Positions 25,756-34,534 of a stretch of DNA of 64,000 nt are shown here, piece after piece (the stretch's first letter is position 1; every line of letters starts with the position of its first letter). A program made the position numbers and the translations under genes. The stretch is from Mucilaginibacter gilvus (GTDB lineage Bacteria; Bacteroidota; Bacteroidia; Sphingobacteriales; Sphingobacteriaceae): the NCBI RefSeq assembly GCF_004054195.1, contig NZ_SBIW01000011.1, positions 35,909-99,908 on the forward strand. Direction: 5' to 3'. Under the pieces are notes generated by a model, which saw only the letters and a program-made list of their open reading frames with translations, made no database searches and was not told the DNA's origin.

Positions 25756-26085
25756 ATGAGATCCATAGCTGTTTTTCTTATCCTGAATATTTTGCTGTTA
25801 TCCTCCATGACGGGTATGGCGAATATTCATCATGTAAAAGCAGATTGCTGTGTAGCAAAAATGCACAAGGATTGCTGTAGACACCAAAAGCAAGAAACAA
25901 AAGATGATTGTGCCAAAGGCAATTGCAATGCCATGTTGTCTTGCGGAACATGTGGTTTTATCTTAACTACCCCGATTTCCTATTTACCTGCGGTTATTGA
26001 TCTTTATCAGCAAGCTGCCTACCCTTTTAAAGCTGGTGCATTATCAGATTATCACGATAACGGCTGGAACCCTCCGAAAGTTTAA
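25756..26085 (+). CDS. Small exported Cys-rich protein with PP tail
   Basis: A 109-residue protein with signal peptide (residues 1-22). Nine Cys lie between residues 31 and 66, including DCC, DCC, NCN and CGTCG. A hydrophobic segment follows, and the chain ends NGWNPPKV. It resembles the other PP-tail small proteins of the window. It is probably a periplasmic metal-binding protein. The next gene, also Cys-rich, begins 72 bases later, after a short hairpin. Confidence 0.6.
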   Translation: MRSIAVFLILNILLLSSMTGMANIHHVKADCCVAKMHKDCCRHQKQETKDDCAKGNCNAMLSCGTCGFILTTPISYLPAVIDLYQQAAYPFKAGALSDYHDNGWNPPKV

Positions 26086-26102
26086 TAATTCAATTCTTGT
26101 CG

Positions 26103-26119
26103 CGGCCAGTCTATGACCG
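26103..26119 (+). promoter_or_regulatory. Intercistronic imperfect hairpin
   Basis: CGGCCA pairs with TGACCG around GTCTA with one mismatch, 38 bases before the next ATG. Position and size match the hairpins found after the other PP-tail genes. Confidence 0.3.
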
Positions 26120-26157
26120 TATTATTCAATTAATTATTAATCTTTAAATTCAAGATC

Positions 26158-26352
26158 ATGAAAAAGTTCCTTTTCATCACTATGGTGATGTTATTATCCG
26201 CTATATCAATCACTTTTGCCAACACTCCATGTTGCAATAGTAAAATGAACCACTGTACAACCTGTGCAAAAAGCTGCGGGCCAAACTGCAGGGATTATTG
26301 CAGTAAGACCTGTAAGGCTTCAGGAGAATGTACGACTAAATGTAAGTTGTAA
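26158..26352 (+). CDS. Exported metallothionein-like Cys-rich peptide
   Basis: A 64-residue protein with a clear signal peptide (residues 1-21, ending TFAN). The ~43-residue mature chain has ten Cys in CC, CxxC and CxxxC spacing (CTTC, CRDYC, CTTKC) and few hydrophobics, so it should fold only around metal or through disulfides. No standard metallothionein family signature is recognised. It sits between copB and the Cus operon and ends at a strong terminator. A periplasmic Cu(I)/Ag(I) sponge is the simplest reading. Confidence 0.7.
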   Translation: MKKFLFITMVMLLSAISITFANTPCCNSKMNHCTTCAKSCGPNCRDYCSKTCKASGECTTKCKL

Positions 26353-26358
26353 TATAAC

Positions 26359-26384
26359 AAGCCGCCTCTTTTAGGGGCGGCTTT
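26359..26384 (+). terminator. Rho-independent terminator after Cys-rich peptide gene
   Basis: AAGCCGCC and GGCGGCTT form a perfect 8-bp GC-rich stem around a 9-base loop; only a short TTT follows. It begins 6 bases after the stop codon and separates the copB block from the Cus block. Confidence 0.75.
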
Positions 26385-26431
26385 ACAACAACATTGCCCT
26401 GTAGCACGTATAATTTTATTATCTTCGATTT

Positions 26432-26815
26432 GTGAAACGTACCACGCTCATCTTTTTAATTGCTGTTTATCTTATATCCTGTGTGGGTATTGGGGTTAAC
26501 CGTTTTTATTGCTGTGGTAAACTGGCATCTGTTACCTTTACGTATGCTATGCAAGATAATAGCCCAAAGGAACCCGGTACAAAGGATAATTGCTGCAAAC
26601 ATGAAAAACTAAGTTTCAAAGTAAAGGACAGCCATTTTACCGTAGTTGCTGCTGCTTTGGATCACCCGGCACCCGCGCTGATCCCGTCATTAGTAATGCC
26701 GTACCCTTCACCGGCTTTAACTTATTTGCAAACGAAGATAATGTATAACGGTAATGCTCCCCCCGGACATTCCGATACACCTGCTTACACCTTAAACTGT
26801 ACTTACAGGATCTGA
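26432..26815 (+). CDS. HYC_CC_PP-type small exported protein
   Basis: A 127-residue protein starting with GTG (MKRTTLIFLI). The signal/anchor is residues 3-20, followed by NRFYCCGK, DNCCKHEK, a hydrophobic part and NAPPGHSDTPAYTLNCTYRI at the end. The order Cys pair, CC, PP with a C-terminal Cys fits the HYC_CC_PP family of Bacteroidota, whose function is not established. It follows a terminator and a TATCTTCG sequence resembling a -7 box, so it heads the Cus transcription unit. A metal-binding or sensing role is inferred. Confidence 0.75.
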   Translation: MKRTTLIFLIAVYLISCVGIGVNRFYCCGKLASVTFTYAMQDNSPKEPGTKDNCCKHEKLSFKVKDSHFTVVAAALDHPAPALIPSLVMPYPSPALTYLQTKIMYNGNAPPGHSDTPAYTLNCTYRI

Positions 26816-26897
26816 TCCTGAGCTTTGCTATAGCCCTGCATTTCTGCATCCGGCTATACCTCCCTTGTAATTCATCTTAATTTATAATTCCACGCAC

Positions 26898-26908
26898 AGG
26901 CTCTGCCT
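26898..26908 (+). promoter_or_regulatory. Intercistronic hairpin AGGC-TCT-GCCT
   Basis: A perfect 4-bp stem sharing GGCTCTGCC with the hairpin before the DUF3347 gene; it ends 33 bases before the next ATG. Confidence 0.4.
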
Positions 26909-26941
26909 TTGCTATTTATTCATTTTTCAATTTTCAAAATC

Positions 26942-27190
26942 ATGAAAAAAGTAACGCTGATGGCTATGGCCATACTGTTTTCTGCCGCAACCGTGTTCGC
27001 TGTCGACACCCACAATGGTAAAATGTCCGCCGACTCCACTAAAAAAGTAAAACCTGCAAAAGTACAATACACCTGTACCATGCATCCGGAAGTATTAAGC
27101 GACAAGCCGGGCAAATGCTCGAAATGTGGTATGGCCCTGGTTAAAAAGACCGATGCCAAAAAGAAACCCGCAGAAAAAATGAAGATGTAA
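26942..27190 (+). CDS. Small exported heavy-metal-binding-domain (HMBD) protein
   Basis: An 82-residue exported protein, starting at MKKVTLMAMAIL; an in-frame ATG 33 bases upstream would add an unlikely leader. After the signal peptide (to ~residue 21) a single HMBD reads YTCTMHPE...CSKCGMALV, with two Cys pairs' worth of ligands plus Met/His. The ends are Lys-rich with MKM. The same domain is fused to the oxidase and both CusB adaptors here. It probably passes Cu(I)/Ag(I) to the Cus pump, whose gene begins 56 bases later. Confidence 0.8.
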   Translation: MKKVTLMAMAILFSAATVFAVDTHNGKMSADSTKKVKPAKVQYTCTMHPEVLSDKPGKCSKCGMALVKKTDAKKKPAEKMKM

Positions 27191-27246
27191 TTCCATTCAG
27201 CCGCTGTCTGTCAGTTGGCGGCCAGGGACTGATTAAAGCAATTAAG

Positions 27247-28521
27247 ATGATTAATCAACTTATTTCCCTGTCCTTAAAAAACAGGTATATCGTTCTGCTG
27301 ATCGCAGTTGCCCTTTTCGGATGGGGAGCCTACGCGGTAAAGGAGAACCCGATCGATGCCATACCCGACCTTTCGGATAACCAAGTGATCGTTTTTACCG
27401 AATGGCAAGGGCGCAGTCCGCAGATCATGGAAGACCAGGTCACTTACCCGTTGGTGAGTAATTTGCAGGGCATCCCCAAAGTAAAAGCCATCCGGGCTAC
27501 TTCCATGTTCGGAATGAGCTTTGTTTACATTGTTTTTGAAGATAAAGCCGATGTGTATTGGGCACGTAGCCGGGTATTGGAACGCCTGAACTACGCACAG
27601 CGTATATTACCACAAGGCATCACGCCAACATTAGGCCCTGATGGTACGGGTGTCGGGCATATCTTATGGTACACGCTGGATGCGAAAGGGATAGACCTCG
27701 GTGAACAACGTGCCTTACAGGACTGGTATGTGAAACTGGGCTTACAGACCGTTCCTGGGGTAAGTGAAGTTGCTTCTTTCGGCGGTTTTGAAAAACAATA
27801 TCAGGTCAGCATTGATCCCCATAAACTTAACTATTATAACATCCCCTTATCGCAGGTACTCAAAGCGGTAAAAAGTAATAACAACGATGTTGGCGGCCGC
27901 AAGTTTGAAATGAACGGGACCGGTTATATCGTTCGCGGATTGGGTTATATTAAAACGCTATCCGACGTTGAAAATATCAGTGTGGGCGTGATCAAAACTG
28001 TCCCTGTTAGGATAAAAGATATTGCCACTGTTCAAATGGGTGGTGATGAACGCCTGGGCATTTTTGATCAGAATGGCGAAGGCGAAGCCGTGGGTGGCAT
28101 TGTAGTGATGCGCTACGGCGAAAATGCCGATAAGGTGATCCATGCGGTCAAGGATAAAATGGCTGATATTCAAAAAGGCTTGCCACCCGGTGTTAAATTT
28201 AAGATCGCTTATGACCGCAGCGAATTGATAGAAAGCGCGGTTAACTCGGTTAAGCATACGCTGATCGAAGAAATGATCACGGTATCTATCATCGTTATCC
28301 TGTTCCTGTTTAGCTGGCGTAGCGCGTTAAGCATCATTATACAGATACCCATTACCATAGCCGCCAGTTTTATTTTACTTAATGCTTTTGGCATCAGTTC
28401 CAATATCATGTCCTTAACCGGTATTGCTTTAGCAATCGGGGTGATCGTGGATAACGGCATTGTCATGGTAGAAAACTCACACCGCAATTTAGCTATTGCA
28501 CAAGAAAAGGAAAGATCATGA
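27247..28521 (+). CDS. cusA: CusA-type RND pump, N-terminal half (split gene)
   Basis: Residues 1-424 of a CusA/CzcA heavy-metal RND pump: first membrane helix (RYIVLLIAVALFGWG), PN1/PN2 porter region, then helices 2-4. GVIVDNGIVMVEN carries the proton-relay Asp of TM4. The frame ends in TGA inside the cytosolic loop between TM4 and TM5, and the next frame starts at the overlapping ATGA. The two products together give 1054 residues, the full family length. Either a single-base change has split the gene, or two coupled half-proteins are made. A sequencing error cannot be excluded. Confidence 0.85.
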   Translation: MINQLISLSLKNRYIVLLIAVALFGWGAYAVKENPIDAIPDLSDNQVIVFTEWQGRSPQIMEDQVTYPLVSNLQGIPKVKAIRATSMFGMSFVYIVFEDKADVYWARSRVLERLNYAQRILPQGITPTLGPDGTGVGHILWYTLDAKGIDLGEQRALQDWYVKLGLQTVPGVSEVASFGGFEKQYQVSIDPHKLNYYNIPLSQVLKAVKSNNNDVGGRKFEMNGTGYIVRGLGYIKTLSDVENISVGVIKTVPVRIKDIATVQMGGDERLGIFDQNGEGEAVGGIVVMRYGENADKVIHAVKDKMADIQKGLPPGVKFKIAYDRSELIESAVNSVKHTLIEEMITVSIIVILFLFSWRSALSIIIQIPITIAASFILLNAFGISSNIMSLTGIALAIGVIVDNGIVMVENSHRNLAIAQEKERS

Positions 28522-30410
28522 CCACAGCAGAAAGAATCAAGATCATTGAAGCATCCTGTAAACAGGTGGGCCGCGGCGTGTTCTTTTCCACGCTGATCAT
28601 CGTTGCATCATTCTTACCCGTATTTTTATTGGAAGGACAGGAAGGTAAGTTGTTCGGCCCCTTAGCCTGGACGAAAACATTCATACTGGCGATAGACGCT
28701 ATTTTAGCGGTAACGCTGGCTCCCGTGCTGATCTCCTTTTTCCTGAAAGGGAAATTAAGGACGGACGACCATAACCCGTTGAACCGTGGACTGGAAAAGA
28801 TATACCGCCCCATACTCAACTGGTGCGTAACCTGGCGCAAAACCACTATCGGGATTAATATTATAGCATTGCTCATTAGCATTCCGCTTTTATTAAGCCT
28901 CGGCAGCGAATTTATGCCACCATTGGATGAAGGCACGATCTTGTTCATGCCGGTTACACAGCCCGATATATCCAATGCAGAAGCTAAGCAATTGCTGCAG
29001 GTACAGGACAGGATCATTAAAAGCATACCCGAAGTTGCGAACGTATTGGGCAAAGCAGGCCGGGCGAATACCGCTACTGATAATTCGCCGATCAGCATGA
29101 CGGAAACCATAATTTTGCTGAAGCCAAAAGACCAATGGCGCAAGGGTATCAAAAAGGAAGATATTATCAACGAACTGAATGCCAAACTTCAAATTCCAGG
29201 CATAGTAAACGGCTGGACACAGCCCATCATTAACCGCATCAATATGCTATCCACAGGTATCCGTACCGATGTGGGGCTTAAAGTTTATGGCCAAAATTTA
29301 GATACCATCAGTGCCTTGTCCAATCAAATGAAACGTGCCTTACAGGGGGTTGGCGGAATAAAGGATATGTACGTCGATCCGATAACCGGTGGTAAATATG
29401 TCGATATACAGGTGAACAAAGATGCCATCGGCAGGTATGGTTTAAGTGTAGATGATGTAAACGAAGTGGTGGAAAGCGCCTTAGGTGGCATGAATTTAAC
29501 AACTACCATTGAGGGCAGGCAGCGTTTCAGCGTGAATGTACGGATGGCGCAGGATTACCGCAGCAACCTGGACGCGATCAAACGGACATTGGTGCAAACG
29601 CCATCTTACGGGCCTGTGCCATTGTCAGCCGTCGCCGATATTAAGATCAGTGATGGCCCGGCCATGATACAATCTGAAAATGCCTTGTTACGCGGCACCG
29701 TTTTATTTAATGTCCGTGACCGTGACCTGGGCAGTACGGTACAGGAAGCACAGGAAAGATTGAACACGATGGTCAAAACCTTGCCGAAAGGCTATTTCAT
29801 TGAATGGAGCGGCCAGTACGAAAACCTGATCCGGGCAGAACATACGTTGAAGCTGATCTTACCCGTGGTACTCCTCATCATCTTTGCCTGTCTGTACTTT
29901 GCTTTTCATTCGATAAGGGAGGCATTCTTTAGCCTGATCTCTATTCCTTTCGCATTGATCGGCGGGGCTTATATGGTGTATTTCTTCGGGGTGCATTTAT
30001 CGGTAGCCGTAGCAGTTGGTTTTATCGCGCTTTTTGGGATCGCGGTGGAAACGGGTATTGTAATGGTTATTTACCTGAATGATGCCATGCAGCAACTGGT
30101 CACTTTAAAAGGAAATTCAAAGGAAACCATTACCCGTGAAGACCTTCGCTTCTATGTAATGAACGGGGCTGTAAAACGATTGCGCCCCAAATTGATGACG
30201 GTTTGCGTTGCCTTGTTCGGTTTAGTGCCGGTGCTTTGGGCAACCGGTACGGGCAGCGATGTAATGCTACCTATTGTGTTGCCGATGATCGGCGGCGTAT
30301 TAACTTCTTCCACTCATATTTTATTGGTTACTCCGCTCATCTTTTTGATGGTGAAGGAATATGAACTCAAAAAACATAGCAAGCTAGAAGTATTGGACGT
30401 AAAGGAATAA
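28518..30410 (+). CDS. cusA: CusA-type RND pump, C-terminal half (split gene)
   Basis: A 630-residue reading frame in the -1 register relative to the first half. It covers TM5-TM12 and the PC1/PC2 porter region. Met144, Met194 and Met243 align in spacing (50 and 49 residues) with the three copper-binding Met of E. coli CusA (573, 623, 672), so Cu(I)/Ag(I) is the likely substrate. FGIAVETGIVMVIYL holds the relay Glu and RLRPKLMT the relay Lys. Starting at ATGA directly on the first half's stop would allow translational coupling. Its length plus that of the first half is normal for the family, so nothing is missing but the frame. Confidence 0.87.
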   Translation: MTTAERIKIIEASCKQVGRGVFFSTLIIVASFLPVFLLEGQEGKLFGPLAWTKTFILAIDAILAVTLAPVLISFFLKGKLRTDDHNPLNRGLEKIYRPILNWCVTWRKTTIGINIIALLISIPLLLSLGSEFMPPLDEGTILFMPVTQPDISNAEAKQLLQVQDRIIKSIPEVANVLGKAGRANTATDNSPISMTETIILLKPKDQWRKGIKKEDIINELNAKLQIPGIVNGWTQPIINRINMLSTGIRTDVGLKVYGQNLDTISALSNQMKRALQGVGGIKDMYVDPITGGKYVDIQVNKDAIGRYGLSVDDVNEVVESALGGMNLTTTIEGRQRFSVNVRMAQDYRSNLDAIKRTLVQTPSYGPVPLSAVADIKISDGPAMIQSENALLRGTVLFNVRDRDLGSTVQEAQERLNTMVKTLPKGYFIEWSGQYENLIRAEHTLKLILPVVLLIIFACLYFAFHSIREAFFSLISIPFALIGGAYMVYFFGVHLSVAVAVGFIALFGIAVETGIVMVIYLNDAMQQLVTLKGNSKETITREDLRFYVMNGAVKRLRPKLMTVCVALFGLVPVLWATGTGSDVMLPIVLPMIGGVLTSSTHILLVTPLIFLMVKEYELKKHSKLEVLDVKE

Positions 30411-31651
30411 TGAACATGAAAAAGAAACATCAAATCATATATATGCTGCTGGCGAGCTTATTAAGCTTATCGGCAAAAGCGCAGGTTCAGCGCTTGTCGC
30501 TGGATAGTGTCCTGTCACGAATTACATTTAACCCCTCTTTGATTTCATTTGATCAAAAGATCAACGCGGAAGATGCTTATGTAGCTGGTGCCAAGAGTCT
30601 CGAAGCACCAAAGATCAGTGCCGGGCAGTACCAGACCAATTACCAGCCAAAGCCATATGCCGGCTGGTTTATGATCTACGGCGAGCAAACATTTACGAAT
30701 CCGGCTAAACTGAGAGCAAAGGAAGCTTACCTTAAAGGAGTGTCCAAAGTGACTGTAGAAGATAAGAACTATCTGAAAAACCAATTGATCGCGCAAGCAA
30801 GGCTATCTTATTATGATCGGGTTGTACTGGAAAAAAAGTTGACGTTACTGCAAAGTACACAAGGACTATTAGAATATATGCTGAAAGATGCTAATATCAA
30901 GCTTACCTATGGAAAAGAAAAGCTAAATAACATTTATAAAGCCAAAGCCGACCTGTATCAACTGGATAATATCCGGGAACAATTGAATAATGAGATCCGG
31001 CAAAAAAACATATTGCTGAATACGTTAATGAACCGGGATAAGCAAACCGAGTTTATGATAGATACGACTGTGACCATCATGGAATATGAGCTTACCATCA
31101 CCGATACTGCCCGATTGGTAAGTTCAAGAAGTGATATTAAAGGGATCAGCCGAAGCATCGAGCTACAGCAACTCAACGCTGATGCGGAATACAGCAAGCG
31201 AAAGCCGGATTTTGGCATCCAGGCCGCGCACATGATCGGGCTGGGCAATACGCCAAGCCAGTACACCTTAATGGGCGTGATCACCATACCAATTGTTCCC
31301 TGGGCCTCCAAAGAGTATAAGGCAAACCTGAAAGGTATCCGTTTTGAGCAGGAAGCGCTGGCACAAAAAAAGGCCGACCTGCTTAACCAGGCCGAAGGGC
31401 AACTGGCCGGTTTAAAAGCGGAGATCAGCAGCAAAAAAAGGCAGTTGACTAACTATAGGCAAAACATCATTCCCGCACAGCAAAATAGTTATAAAACCGC
31501 CTTGCAGGCCTATGAACAAAACACAGGCGATCTGCCTTCGGTACTGAACGGGATCAAAGATCTGCAAGCAGCAAAGATGGAGCAACTGGACCGCTTACAG
31601 GAGCTTTTACAATTACAGATAGCTTATCAAAGAGAAAATGAGCAATATTAG
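30410..31651 (+). CDS. TolC-family outer membrane efflux protein (CusC-like)
   Basis: A 413-residue exported protein with signal peptide (to ~residue 26, SAKAQ). It is mostly long amphipathic helices with heptad character (KAKADLYQLDNIREQLNNEI; AEGQLAGLKAEISSKKRQL) and two beta parts, as in TolC channels. Its ATG shares one base with the pump's stop, and the next gene begins 14 bases before its own stop, so it is tightly coupled to the RND system. It forms the outer-membrane exit duct. Confidence 0.85.
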   Translation: MNMKKKHQIIYMLLASLLSLSAKAQVQRLSLDSVLSRITFNPSLISFDQKINAEDAYVAGAKSLEAPKISAGQYQTNYQPKPYAGWFMIYGEQTFTNPAKLRAKEAYLKGVSKVTVEDKNYLKNQLIAQARLSYYDRVVLEKKLTLLQSTQGLLEYMLKDANIKLTYGKEKLNNIYKAKADLYQLDNIREQLNNEIRQKNILLNTLMNRDKQTEFMIDTTVTIMEYELTITDTARLVSSRSDIKGISRSIELQQLNADAEYSKRKPDFGIQAAHMIGLGNTPSQYTLMGVITIPIVPWASKEYKANLKGIRFEQEALAQKKADLLNQAEGQLAGLKAEISSKKRQLTNYRQNIIPAQQNSYKTALQAYEQNTGDLPSVLNGIKDLQAAKMEQLDRLQELLQLQIAYQRENEQY

Positions 31652-32909
31652 AGCAATACTGTCTGTAAGTTTGGTAGTCCTGCTAACAGTTGCCGCATGT
31701 GATCAAAAACAACCGGCTGCGAAATCAACAATGGCTAAAAAAATGAGCGATGTAAAATATACCTGTCCAATGCACCCGCAGATCATGGAAGACCATCCGG
31801 GCAATTGCCCGATTTGCGGGATGGATCTGGTTAAGAGATCGGGTCAGGCCAGCGAGGGTTCAGGGATAAGCCTGAACACGGTTTTACAACCTGTTAACAG
31901 TAGTGTAATTTCTTCAGTAGGTTATATAATGCCAGTTCAAAGAGCTGTAACTACAGTCATTTCGGGCGATGGATACCTGGACTTTGACACCCGGACATTT
32001 AACAATATCGCATCCCGTTTTACTGGCCGGATAGAAAATCTGTATATCAAATACGCTTTTCAAGAGATCCATGCGGGGCAACGCATCTTTGATATATACA
32101 GCCCTGAACTGATAACTGCGCAGCAAGATTTAATTTTTGTCACAAAAAATTCGCCGCAGGAAACCGGCCTCGTTAACGCGGCACGGCAAAAACTGTTATT
32201 GTTGGGTATGACACCCGCACAAGTGGAGCAAGTGATCAAAACAGGCAAAGCCTATTACAGTCTGCCTGTTTATAGCCTTTATGAAGGTCACGTGCATGAT
32301 ATGCCGCATACGCAAATGGCCGGTAGTCCAGTGAGCAATACAGCTACGGATTATGCTAACAACCTCCCGTTGTCGATAAAAGAGGGTACGTATGTGGAAA
32401 AGGGCCAAACCCTATTCAATGTGGTCAACCCGCACATGCTTTGGGCCATCATTAAAATAGACCGCTCCCAGGTTTCGGGTTTAAAACTAAATCAAAAGGT
32501 ACAGATTAGCTTGCTGGATAGGCCGGGCAAATCGATCAGCGGGAAGGTGAATTTCATTGAGCCAAGTTTGCAGGATGGTGATAAAGCAACAAGCATCAGG
32601 GTATATTTAGACAATATGGATCACGAACTCAAAGTGAACAGCCTGATTAAAGCGGTAATACAAACCGGGGAAGCGAACGGACTATGGGTGCCCCGATCTG
32701 CAGTACTGGACTTGGGACGTACGCAATTGGTTTGGCTAAAACGGGGTAGTTTGTATAAAGCCCGGCAGGTTTACACCGGGGTGAAAAATGACAAGGAAAT
32801 ACAGATCACAAAAGGGCTATCATTGACCGATAGCCTGGCATCCAATGCGCAATATTTATCCGACAGCGAAAGCTTCATTAAAATACAAAACCATGATCAA
32901 GTTCAATAA
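31638..32909 (+). CDS. cusB: CusB-type periplasmic adaptor with HMBD, copy 1
   Basis: A 423-residue lipoprotein (lipobox VAAC, Cys21). The HMBD YTCPMHPQ...CPICGMDLV (~37-65) is followed by a membrane-fusion-protein core: RFTGRIENLYIKYAFQEIHAGQ (lipoyl half), a helical hairpin, IKEGTYVEKGQTLF, beta-barrel and membrane-proximal domains. His/Met-rich HVHDMPHTQMAG lies in the hairpin tip region. It links CusA to the TolC-like channel and can bind Cu/Ag itself. It overlaps both neighbouring genes. Confidence 0.9.
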   Translation: MSNIRAILSVSLVVLLTVAACDQKQPAAKSTMAKKMSDVKYTCPMHPQIMEDHPGNCPICGMDLVKRSGQASEGSGISLNTVLQPVNSSVISSVGYIMPVQRAVTTVISGDGYLDFDTRTFNNIASRFTGRIENLYIKYAFQEIHAGQRIFDIYSPELITAQQDLIFVTKNSPQETGLVNAARQKLLLLGMTPAQVEQVIKTGKAYYSLPVYSLYEGHVHDMPHTQMAGSPVSNTATDYANNLPLSIKEGTYVEKGQTLFNVVNPHMLWAIIKIDRSQVSGLKLNQKVQISLLDRPGKSISGKVNFIEPSLQDGDKATSIRVYLDNMDHELKVNSLIKAVIQTGEANGLWVPRSAVLDLGRTQLVWLKRGSLYKARQVYTGVKNDKEIQITKGLSLTDSLASNAQYLSDSESFIKIQNHDQVQ

Positions 32910-34146
32910 TCACACAATAGCGTTTAAAACGGTATCGCTCTTTTGCCTTGCATTTTTATTCCTGATCAGCCTGAATTCCTGCCATCCTAAAGCGAAGCAA
33001 CAGGCAGTAGTAAAAGCACAAAATAAAGCCTACTATACCTGTTCTATGCACCCACAAGTTCACGAAGACCATGATGGCAATTGCCCAATTTGCAGCATGA
33101 AACTGATCAAGGTCGAACTGACCGGCACGATGAATAATATGGCCGGTGATAAGATCATACTTACCGCTACCCAAGTCCAACTGGCGGCTATACAAACGGA
33201 CACCGTTAAAGAACAAAATACCGGTAACGAAAAAACGCTTACCGGAACCGTGACAACGGATGAAACCGGCGCACAGGAATTGAGTGCCAGGTTAGCCGGC
33301 CGGATACAACGACTTTTTGTGAGAGCGGTTGGTGAAAAAATCACTATTGGGCAGCCTGTTTACTCCCTCTACAGCGAAGACCTCCAGGAAGCGGAAAAAG
33401 AATACCTCCTGGCTAAACAACAACAAAAATTACTGCATAACCCGGATGTAGATTATCAGCAGCTGATCGTTGCCGCAGAAAGTAAACTGCAATTATGGGG
33501 CTTGGCATTATCGCAGATCAATAGTTTAGCAGCATCGGGTAAAGTATCTGCTTCAACGGTTGTATTAAGTAAGATAAACGGAACCGTAAGCGATATCGCG
33601 GTTCATGAGGGTGATTATGTAACGGAAGGGATGACTATTTTGAAAGCGCAGTCCTTAAACAGGTTATGGGTAGAGGCTCAGCTTTACGCCAACGAAGCTG
33701 GAATTTACAAGGTTAATGACTTGGTAAATGTATCCCTTCCCGATCTGGGTGGACAAATCATCAAGGGTAAAGTTGGATTTGTTAACCCTGAATTATCGGA
33801 AACCTCCAAAGTTGACCTGATAAGGATTAGTATTCCGAATACGCAAGGATTAGTTAGGCCTGGTATGCTGGCTTATATAACCATCGGGAATGGCGGAGTT
33901 CATACCATGGCGGTTCCCGCTTCAGCTGTTTTAACGGATGGTAGAGGAAGCAAAGTTTGGATAAAAAATTCAGATGGTGGCTTTTCTCCCAAAATGATCA
34001 AGGTGGGTTCAGGAAATCAAAATTACCTTCCTATTATTTCAGGACTAAGTCCGGGCAGTATTGTGGTAACCAATGGCGCATATTTATTGAATAGTGAAGC
34101 GATCTTTAAAAATGGGGGCGATCAAATGGCTGGTATGAAAATGTAA
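32893..34146 (+). CDS. CusB-type periplasmic adaptor with HMBD, copy 2
   Basis: A 417-residue lipoprotein (lipobox LNSC, Cys30). I use the ATG giving MIKFNNHTIAF; the in-frame start further upstream would lie deep inside the first adaptor. The HMBD YTCSMHPQ...CPICSMKLI has Ser in place of the second Gly. The MFP core has RLAGRIQRLFVRAVGEKITIGQ and VHEGDYVTEGM. It overlaps adaptor 1 by 17 bases. Two adaptors for one pump suggests a mixed hexamer or separate roles; this is inference. Confidence 0.88.
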   Translation: MIKFNNHTIAFKTVSLFCLAFLFLISLNSCHPKAKQQAVVKAQNKAYYTCSMHPQVHEDHDGNCPICSMKLIKVELTGTMNNMAGDKIILTATQVQLAAIQTDTVKEQNTGNEKTLTGTVTTDETGAQELSARLAGRIQRLFVRAVGEKITIGQPVYSLYSEDLQEAEKEYLLAKQQQKLLHNPDVDYQQLIVAAESKLQLWGLALSQINSLAASGKVSASTVVLSKINGTVSDIAVHEGDYVTEGMTILKAQSLNRLWVEAQLYANEAGIYKVNDLVNVSLPDLGGQIIKGKVGFVNPELSETSKVDLIRISIPNTQGLVRPGMLAYITIGNGGVHTMAVPASAVLTDGRGSKVWIKNSDGGFSPKMIKVGSGNQNYLPIISGLSPGSIVVTNGAYLLNSEAIFKNGGDQMAGMKM

Positions 34147-34160
34147 CGGGGGTTAAAAAA

Positions 34161-34493
34161 TCATCTCGCTCTTGGCATGTAAATAATCATACAAGCACCA
34201 ATTAAAGCGATAGCAGCACCAATTATATCCCAGCGGTCAGGCTTAAACCCATCGACTTTCCAAGCCCAGATCAACGCCAAAACGATGAAGATACCGCCGT
34301 AAGTGGCATATACGCGGCCAAATCCAGCAGTCTGCCAGGTCGCAACTACGCCGTACAAGGCCAAAATGAAGCCCCCGGCAAGCCCCATCCACCAGGGCTT
34401 ATCTTCTTTTAGCCAAAGCCAAACCAGGTAACCACCACCAATTTCCAAAAGTCCGGCAAGAATAAAAATAAATAGTGATTTGAAAATAGCCAT
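34161..34493 (-). CDS. YnfA/UPF0060 family small membrane protein
   Basis: A 110-residue protein with four membrane helices (ILAGLLEIGGGYLVWLWL; GLAGGFILALYGVVATW; YGGIFIVLALIWAWKVDG; IGAAIALIGACMIIYMP), matching the UPF0060/YnfA family in length and motifs (FGRVYATYGG). Some relatives are described as small multidrug resistance-like transporters, but the substrate here is unknown. It is convergent with the Cus operon (14 bases between the stops). Confidence 0.9.
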   Translation of the reverse strand: MAIFKSLFIFILAGLLEIGGGYLVWLWLKEDKPWWMGLAGGFILALYGVVATWQTAGFGRVYATYGGIFIVLALIWAWKVDGFKPDRWDIIGAAIALIGACMIIYMPRAR

Positions 34494-34534
34494 AGTCTTT
34501 AAAATTAAGAACTTTTTAATGCTTTCAATTCATT

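Noticed and set aside
28519..28521. TGA ending the first CusA half as a selenocysteine codon, given selD in the window
   Set aside because: Reading through in the same frame gives non-homologous sequence; the second half continues in a different frame, and no SelA, SelB or tRNA-Sec is visible.
28495..28525. Programmed ribosomal frameshift to join CusA halves
   Set aside because: No classic slippery heptamer or strong downstream stem is evident; the ATGA overlap is better read as reinitiation or a mutation.
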